Shown here piece after piece: positions 58,545 to 64,000 of a stretch of DNA of 64,000 nt. How positions within the stretch are numbered: position 1 is the first letter of the stretch; each line of letters begins with the position of its first letter. The notes under the pieces are model-generated. The model did no database searches and was not told the origin of the DNA. It worked only from the letters and a program-made list of their open reading frames with translations. Origin of the DNA: Zygnema cylindricum (Eukaryota; Streptophyta; Zygnematophyceae; Zygnematales; Zygnemataceae); the NCBI GenBank assembly GCA_037447655.1, contig JBBHKE010002632.1:302511-366510 (forward strand), in the 5' to 3' direction. The position numbers were made by a program, and so were the translations under genes.

Positions 58545-58945
58545 CCCCACCCCCCTAGCACCCCTCCCCCCCACCCTCTAGCACCCCTTCCCCCCACCCC
58601 CTAGCACCCCTCCCCCCCCACCCTCTAGCACCCCTTCCCCCCACCCCCTAGCACCCCTCCCCCCCCACCCTCTAGCACCCCTTCCCCCCACCCCCTAGCA
58701 CCCCTCCCCCCCACCCTCTAGCACCCCTTCCCCCCACCCCCTAGCACCCCTCCCCCCCCACCCTCTAGCACCCCTTCCCCCAAACCCCCTAGCACCCCTC
58801 CCCCCCACCCTCTAGCACCCCTTCCCCCCCCCCCCCTAGCACCCCCCCCCCCCCCCACCCTCTAGCACCCCTTCCCCCCACCCCCTAGCACCCCTCCCCC
58901 CCACCCTCTAGCACCCCTTCCCCCCCCCCCTAGCACCCTAGGGGA
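58545..58945. repeat. C-rich minisatellite, about 48-bp double unit
   Basis: Alternating half-units CACCCTCTAGCACCCCTTCC and CACCCCCTAGCACCCCTCC repeat about eight times. Strand asymmetry is extreme (poly-C blocks). It sits where the central exons of the RETICULATA-related gene should be. Confidence 0.92.
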
Positions 58946-58973
58946 GGGGGAGGTCGCTGAGCCAAAACAGTCG

Positions 58974-59040
58974 CCACGTGGCACGTGTGACACGTGCGAC
59001 ACGTGTGACACGCGTGACACGTGTGACACATGTGACATGT
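58974..59040. repeat. 9-bp tandem repeat ACACGTGTG
   Basis: About seven imperfect units, including CACGTG palindromes (G-box core). Confidence 0.85.
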
Positions 59041-59089
59041 ATGGAGGGAACGATGAGACGAAGGGAGAGACGCACACGGGGGGGTAAGG

Positions 59090-59292
59090 GCATGAGGGGG
59101 GATAGGGGGTGGAGGGGGGGGATAGGTGGGGAGGGGGATAGGGGGGGGAAGGGGGATAGGGGGGGGAAGGGGGGGAAGGGGGGAGGGGGGGGGGAGGGGG
59201 GGGGGGGGAGGGGGGATAAGGGGGGGAGGGGGAGGAGGGGGGGGAGGGGGGGGGAGGTGGGGAGAGAGGGGGAGGGGGGGGAGAGGGGGGAA
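59090..59292. repeat. G-run tract in first intron
   Basis: Repeated GGGGGGATA and G6-G12 runs on the plus strand, directly after the donor of exon 1 (minus strand C-rich). Confidence 0.88.
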
Positions 59293-59939
59293 GATTACCT
59301 CCACCCCCACTTTAAACAGGAAGGCCGGGTCCGCCAAAAGTCGGTCCCTCAGTGGCACTACGCTCCGAAAAATTGGCGACAAATTTTTGTACCTTTCCAG
59401 AAAGACAACTGGCAGCCCGTGATTGGCCGCGTGCTCCGCCATATCCGCGGGTAAAGACAAACCCATTTTTTGGACTATCTGAGTCACTTGTACGGAACTT
59501 AACATCAACCCAAATCGCTCTCCTCTCCCTCTACCCCCTCTGCCGCCTCCCTTTACCCTGTCTCCTCCCTCTCCCCCTCCCTCTCCCCCTCTCCCTCTGT
59601 TATTGCTGTTTTTTCCAAAACCTCCATTCCCGGATTTTCCGGAATTCTCTCCTCCTCCCCCTCCCCCTAGGTCTAAGAGGGGGTCCGGTTTCCTTCCCTC
59701 TCCCTCTCCCAAGTGTACGGAATCGACGGCGATACTGTACGGAACATGTACGGAATTGGTTGTACAGATTCCATGGAGGGAGGGGTGGGAGGTAGGGGTA
59801 GAGGGGTGGGAGGAAGGGTGGGGAGGAGTTGGGGGTTTTGGGGGTGAAGGGTGAGGGGAAATGGGGGAGGATGGAAGAGAAAACATTAGGGTTTTGGAAG
59901 TTTTCGAAATTATAAAACAAAAAAAAAGTAAATGGTTTT

Positions 59940-60460
59940 TTATTTGAAAAAAAATAAAATCTGCGAATAAGGTTAGTTTGAATTTTAGGCAACTAAAATT
60001 TGTTCTCTTATGATTTTTGTTCATCTATTTATAACAAAACAAATTTTTTTTTGGGCATAATCTATCAGCTTGCCCTAAATTTGGAGTATTTGGAGGCTTT
60101 TTTTTTTGTTATTATTTATTTTTTTTTTTTTTGTTATTATTTGTTCTATTTTTTTTTCCGCATTTGGAGTTGGATTAGACCCAATTGCACCCAATCTTAC
60201 CGGAGGAAGGCAAATATTCGGTTCCAATTCTTTTCCTAATGGAGGGAAAAAGGCAAATTTGTCCGTTAATGTCAAAAAAACCGCGATAATGCTCGGGTTT
60301 CAAGAAATCGTTCACGTCCGGTAATGCCCATTTATCTTAAATTCCTATCATTGAGTTTTTTAAATTTTAGTTTTTATTTGTCTATGCTAATAAATGGTTA
60401 GTAATAGGGCATAAAAAAATGTTCATCTTTTAAATGGTAAATGCAACGGATACCAGTCTC
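59940..60460 (+). pseudogene. Second, partial copy of desiccation-related gene (exon 2 region)
   Basis: It aligns with 31270-31700. The exon 2 counterpart (60069-60320) encodes L-N-L-E-Y-L-E-A, then is broken by a T-rich insertion of about 60 bp, then F-G-V-G-L-D-P-I-A-P-N-L-T-G-G in another frame and G-F-Q-E-I-V-H-V-R with the same CCG|GTAATG donor. Exons 1 and 3 are absent, so this is a pseudogene. Confidence 0.8.
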
Positions 60461-61079
60461 AAAATAATCCTAGCTTATGTGTTCCTCTAACAAATATATA
60501 AATAATGCGTTACAGTTTTTAGTTAACATGTCAACTGCCTCCTCAAGAGTAGAAACAAATACAAATTCCAATTCCTTATCCTTCACTAAATAAATCTCTC
60601 ACAAAATGTCACTATCCATATACAAATCCAAGTGCTCTCAACTGAAGATTTAATCTTTCAGGTGCCTTTATTTCCATTATTTTTTCGATTACTTCTCCTA
60701 ACAATCACTTCTTCTTCCATTACATTCTTTTCACTAATTTGACTTTTCAACGATAATTTGAACTCTCAGACTTATCATCAAATTGGACTACGAACTAAAT
60801 TTGTCAGAAATTGAAACTTAACCAAATTTCGGTTTCGTTTTGGTATCTCAAAATGATCGACTTCCTTGTCCGATGAATCCGTCACTTCGAACACCTCCAA
60901 ATTATTTTCTTCTTCAAAATCTAAGCTTTTTCGCTCCTTGCCGTTCAAAAATTCCATGGTCGCCTTTACGGAACCCGTCCACTCCAAAGCGCCTCAAGCG
61001 TCTTTTTGCCCGAAATTTCTCTCCTCTCTCATTTTTTTTTGGTCCTCTCCTTTTCGTGTTCAAATTTTTGGTTTGTTTT
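60461..61079. other. 3' flank of the partial desiccation-gene copy
   Basis: No exon recognised. From about 61040 the sequence resembles 34080-34140, showing that the duplication carried flanking DNA. Confidence 0.45.
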
Positions 61080-61930
61080 GTTTGTCCTTTTTCCTTATTA
61101 TTTGCTTGACATTGATGACATTGATGGAAACATCTCTCTATATTGATGGACATTGCTCAACATTTTCTTGATACTGAAGGACATTGCTTGAAATTGCATT
61201 ACTTTCACAACGTTGATGCACATGCTTGCCATTCCTTGACAATGGTGGACATTCAAGACATTTATGGACAGTGATTGACATTTCCTTTGCATTTTTCAGA
61301 CATTGCTCGAAATTTCTGGACATTGATGTACATCCATACAAATTGCTGGACATTTCTAGACCGAACATCGATGGATATTACTCCACATTATTACTTCACA
61401 TTTCCGGACAGAGTGATGAATGTTTATGAACATTTTTTGGACACTGTTTGACATAATGGACATTTCAAGAGATATTATCAAGAGACATTGTCTTAACATT
61501 TGCGAATGGACATCGCTTCACATTTTGTGGACATTGTTAGACATTTCAAGACATTGCTTCACATTTTGTAGAAATTGTTGGACATTTCAAGACATTGTTA
61601 GACATCTTGTGGACGTTATTGGACATTTCAAAACATTGTTTCACATTTTTTGGACATTGTTGGACATTTCAAGACATTGTTTCACATTTTGTGGACATTG
61701 TCGGATATTTCAAGACATTGCTACACATTTTCTGGACATTGTGAGACATTTCAAGACATTGCTTCACATTTTGTGGACATTGTTGGACATTTCAAGACAT
61801 TGTTTAAAATTAAAGGATATTTATACACACTTATGGCCGTTAGCTGATATTTATGAACATATTTTGACATTTCTAAACATAATTTAACATTTCTTTGACA
61901 CTTTCTTGACAGTGGTGGATGTTGCTTTAC
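61080..61930. repeat. Degenerate 42-bp satellite (GGACATTGTTGGACATTTCAAG type)
   Basis: Units near 61510-61810 repeat every 42 bp: CATTTTGTGGACATTG then TTGGACATTTCAAGACATTG. This gives an open frame on the plus strand with a 14-residue repeat that is probably fortuitous. Confidence 0.85.
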
Positions 61931-63378
61931 ATTTGAGGCATTCTTCTGAATGTTTGTGGAGACGACACGTGGAGGGACATCTCTAGACAACTCTCTATAT
62001 TTTTCGTATGGGTGTATAATTTTTAACCTTACTGGATTTTCCTGGGCGGCGCTGGAGGAGCTGGACACTCTATCCCTCTCTATCCCTCTTTCCTTTCCCT
62101 CCCTCCCTCTACCCCTTCCTCCCAAATCTGCATCGCTCACTCATGCAAGAAAAAACAGAAAAAATCTTCCGTACATTTCTAATTTCTCATCCAATGCATG
62201 GATAACTTTTTCGAAAAATATTTCAGAACATATATACACTGTTGAATGGAAAATACTAACGTTGATTTATATACAACAGTATTTAAAGTGCCTATCTCCG
62301 AAAGGAAGTAAAAAATAAAAAAAGGAAAACATTTCAATTGAACGAAACCATAAATTACGAATTCTTAGTTCGAAACCTTTTTTCTACCGAATGCTATTTG
62401 GGCTTTCCTCTCTAAAAAAGGTTAGAATCTGAATTCGATGTACGGTAAACATTTGACAAGAATCGGGGGAAAAACGCGTATTTTTGCGTGCAAATATTCG
62501 AATCATTGTACAGATTAAAAACATACAGTGCGTACGTTATGAGTATGATTATCGCAAATTATTGTTTACAGTGCGCTGATTTGGCAGAGTGAAGTACATG
62601 CATTGGCAAACGTGTCCGTACGATTACTGGAAACGGCCGATGGACGGCGGCCCTAATTGTGAGCCGTTGGTTCCTCATAATGACCAATTTTCGCGGCGCC
62701 GCGAAACGTCCGTACACTTGAACACACGCAAACACTGCGTTACATCATCCGCCACGTGTCAGAAATTTAGTCAGGGACTTTTGTTTTGTTATATAAATTT
62801 TTGTTTTGTATTCATATTTTAATGAATCACTTGTCGCGACCATATTCTGTACGATTACATCTAGTCCGTCGATATGGTACGGTAAAGTAACCGACGTACT
62901 CGATCGTCTTTCTGTAGCCGAAATCGAGTATTGAACTACGGTATTGACGGATGAGAAATCGACTATCGCCGTCGAAAGGGAAAAACTTTAAGTAAAATTT
63001 AACGGCAGGATCGATCTAAAGTATCCTAATCTACGGTCGAGAATTGTGAATCGAAATTTAGGGGATGGCTGGGTAAGTCCGGATACACCTAACCAGATAA
63101 ACCCCACCGGATTCCGTTTCAGTTATTCACCGACCAGAATAATTTTAACTGCAGTACAGTACAGTCACAAACAAAATTGCAGAATATATATGTGGAATAT
63201 CACACGTGTCACGCTTCAGCTGAAAGTAGGCGCGGCTCTATATATATATAACTGCTACGTGGCAGTAACTGCAATGATAAGCCCTTAGCTATGAAATTTG
63301 AGTATGATATTTTACAATCAATCTGAAATATACTTTCACTGTACTTTATTACGCGTCGAGCATTGAACAAGACGACAA
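61931..63378. other. No gene recognised
   Basis: Mixed DNA with a short CT-rich run near 62075-62120. No splice-bounded exon, terminal repeat or domain was found on either strand. Confidence 0.45.
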
Positions 63379-63381
63379 GTA

Positions 63382-63580
63382 CACCGTGTATCGCTATTAG
63401 TGTTCATAGTTTTTTCGCCACATAAAACATATTTTATGCGTACACAATTGTTCGATTTTCATATGGAGACCGCCAATCGGAAGGTGAGAATCTTTACTTT
63501 CAATCGCAACCGTCAGATCGATAACTCGACGAGTGTGTACGGAGAAAATATGTTTTACACTAATATAGCGATACACGGTG
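63382..63580. mobile_element. TA-MITE, 199 bp
   Basis: Termini CACCGTGTATCGCTATTAGTG and CTAATATAGCGATACACGGTG, TA at 63380-63381 and 63581-63582. Confidence 0.84.
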
Positions 63581-63586
63581 TACTGT

Positions 63587-63715
63587 ACACCGCCAATCGC
63601 TATTAGCGTAGTGTACGCTAATTCCGTCCCGCTTTTTTTTTTTTTTATTCTCCATTAGTGTAGTTCATTCTATTTTTTTCTTTATTCTATTTAGGGTTAT
63701 TTTCAGTACGTTGTG
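63587..63715. mobile_element. TA-MITE fragment abutting the previous MITE
   Basis: The first 130 bp match 14348-14480 almost exactly, then diverge. It begins four bases after the TA of the preceding element. Confidence 0.72.
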
Positions 63716-64000
63716 CTCGCCCTAAAAAATGCTGGACCAAAAAAAAGGAAAAATCTTGCGTGTAAGAGTACGCAGGCGCCAATGATTTTGATTAAATAAC
63801 ATGAAAAATTGAATTTTTCCATGTAAATACATGCCAGATTGTGACTGGCATGTGGTGAGATAAATTCTCTGTTGCATGACTTTTATTGGGATTTATCTTA
63901 TTTCTTTTTTTATCTTACTTGATGTGATTACCTCTTATTTTTTTTTTTTTTCGCCCTGCCTTAATCGCATGTGATGCGATTATCGCTAACCGCCACATGT

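Larger units (their letters stand above)
57395..59886 (-). pseudogene. RETICULATA-related plastid protein (DUF3411), central exons missing
   Basis: Exon 1 (59886-59299, 196 codons) starts with a Ser/Pro/Thr-rich, acid-poor transit-like peptide, then a Gly-rich linker, then L-S-L-P-A-D-M and D-R-L-L-A-D-P-A-F-L-F-K-V-G-V-E, the DUF3411 start; donor GAG|GTAATC. A 74-nt exon (58239-58166) encodes V-P-T-P-D-L-F-K-T-A-L-L-W-G. The last exon (57588-57395) joins it in phase and encodes S-N-T-R-Y, I-N-G-L, R-I-V-E-A-S and F-T-V-G-V-R-F-G-N-N-I-F-G-G-M-Q-F, then the family-typical S-G-V-Q stop. Broken: the central membrane region (over 100 aa) is absent between exons 1 and 2, where a minisatellite lies, and TAG occurs at 57551-57553 and 57533-57535. 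Family members act in plastid membranes and leaf development. Confidence 0.78.

Noticed and set aside
58930-59290. Pro- and Cys/His-rich C-terminal part of the open frame after exon 1 of the RETICULATA-related gene
   Set aside because: It lies beyond a clear GAG|GTAATC donor and consists of G-run and ACACGTGTG repeats, so it is intron.
61420-61887. 155-codon ORF with 14-residue repeats
   Set aside because: A 42-bp satellite with no stop in one frame gives this automatically; no start context or homology.
1-64000. CRISPR arrays, bacterial operons, rRNA or tRNA genes
   Set aside because: Tandem repeats lack spacer structure and no cloverleaf or rRNA core was found; the genome is eukaryotic.

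Overview
The window is nuclear DNA from a plant-lineage (streptophyte) eukaryote: a few intron-containing genes sit in a thick layer of transposable elements. Three host families are recognisable: an expansin, a desiccation-related PCC13-62-type (ferritin-like) protein, and a plastid RETICULATA-related protein (DUF3411). All have GT-AG introns. This fits a charophyte alga or a land plant; I cannot narrow it further. GTAC and CGTAC words look unusually common in the non-genic DNA.

Layout. 1-10.3 kb: a decayed copy of the 3' half of the expansin gene (two exons and a long Pro-rich tail), broken by a solo LTR, an LTR-like insertion and a degenerate Ty1/copia element with a 5-bp target duplication. 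10.4-24.1 kb: a stack of insertions. A possible ORF is cut by a non-autonomous copia-type element (itself carrying a TA-flanked MITE) and by a Harbinger-like MITE, which in turn holds a young, nearly intact Ty3/gypsy element of 7.8 kb. 24-30.4 kb: Harbinger-like and mariner-like non-autonomous elements. 30.6-34.5 kb: desiccation-related gene lacking its middle exon(s). 34.6-36.4 kb: MITE and an unrecognised ORF. 36.4-44.3 kb, minus strand: a complete six-exon expansin model of 324 aa with an SPPPP-type proline-rich C-terminus; one intron holds a second solo-LTR-like copy, a MITE and a 53-bp tandem array. 44.6-57.4 kb: mostly MITEs and dispersed repeats, a 10-N assembly gap, and a decayed fragment of a bacterial IS481-type transposase. 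57.4-59.9 kb, minus strand: a RETICULATA-related gene whose middle exons are missing and replaced by a C-rich minisatellite, with two in-frame TAG codons in the last exon. 59.9-61.9 kb: a partial second copy of the desiccation gene and a degenerate 42-bp repeat. 62-64 kb: unassigned DNA and two more MITEs.

The host genes do not form a pathway. The expansin loosens cell walls, the desiccation protein is secreted and stress-related, and RETICULATA-related proteins act in plastid membranes. The clearest themes are segmental duplication with decay (expansin, desiccation gene), nested transposition whose order can be read from target duplications, and copia-type elements whose primer-binding sites match the anticodon arm of initiator tRNA-Met rather than the tRNA 3' end.
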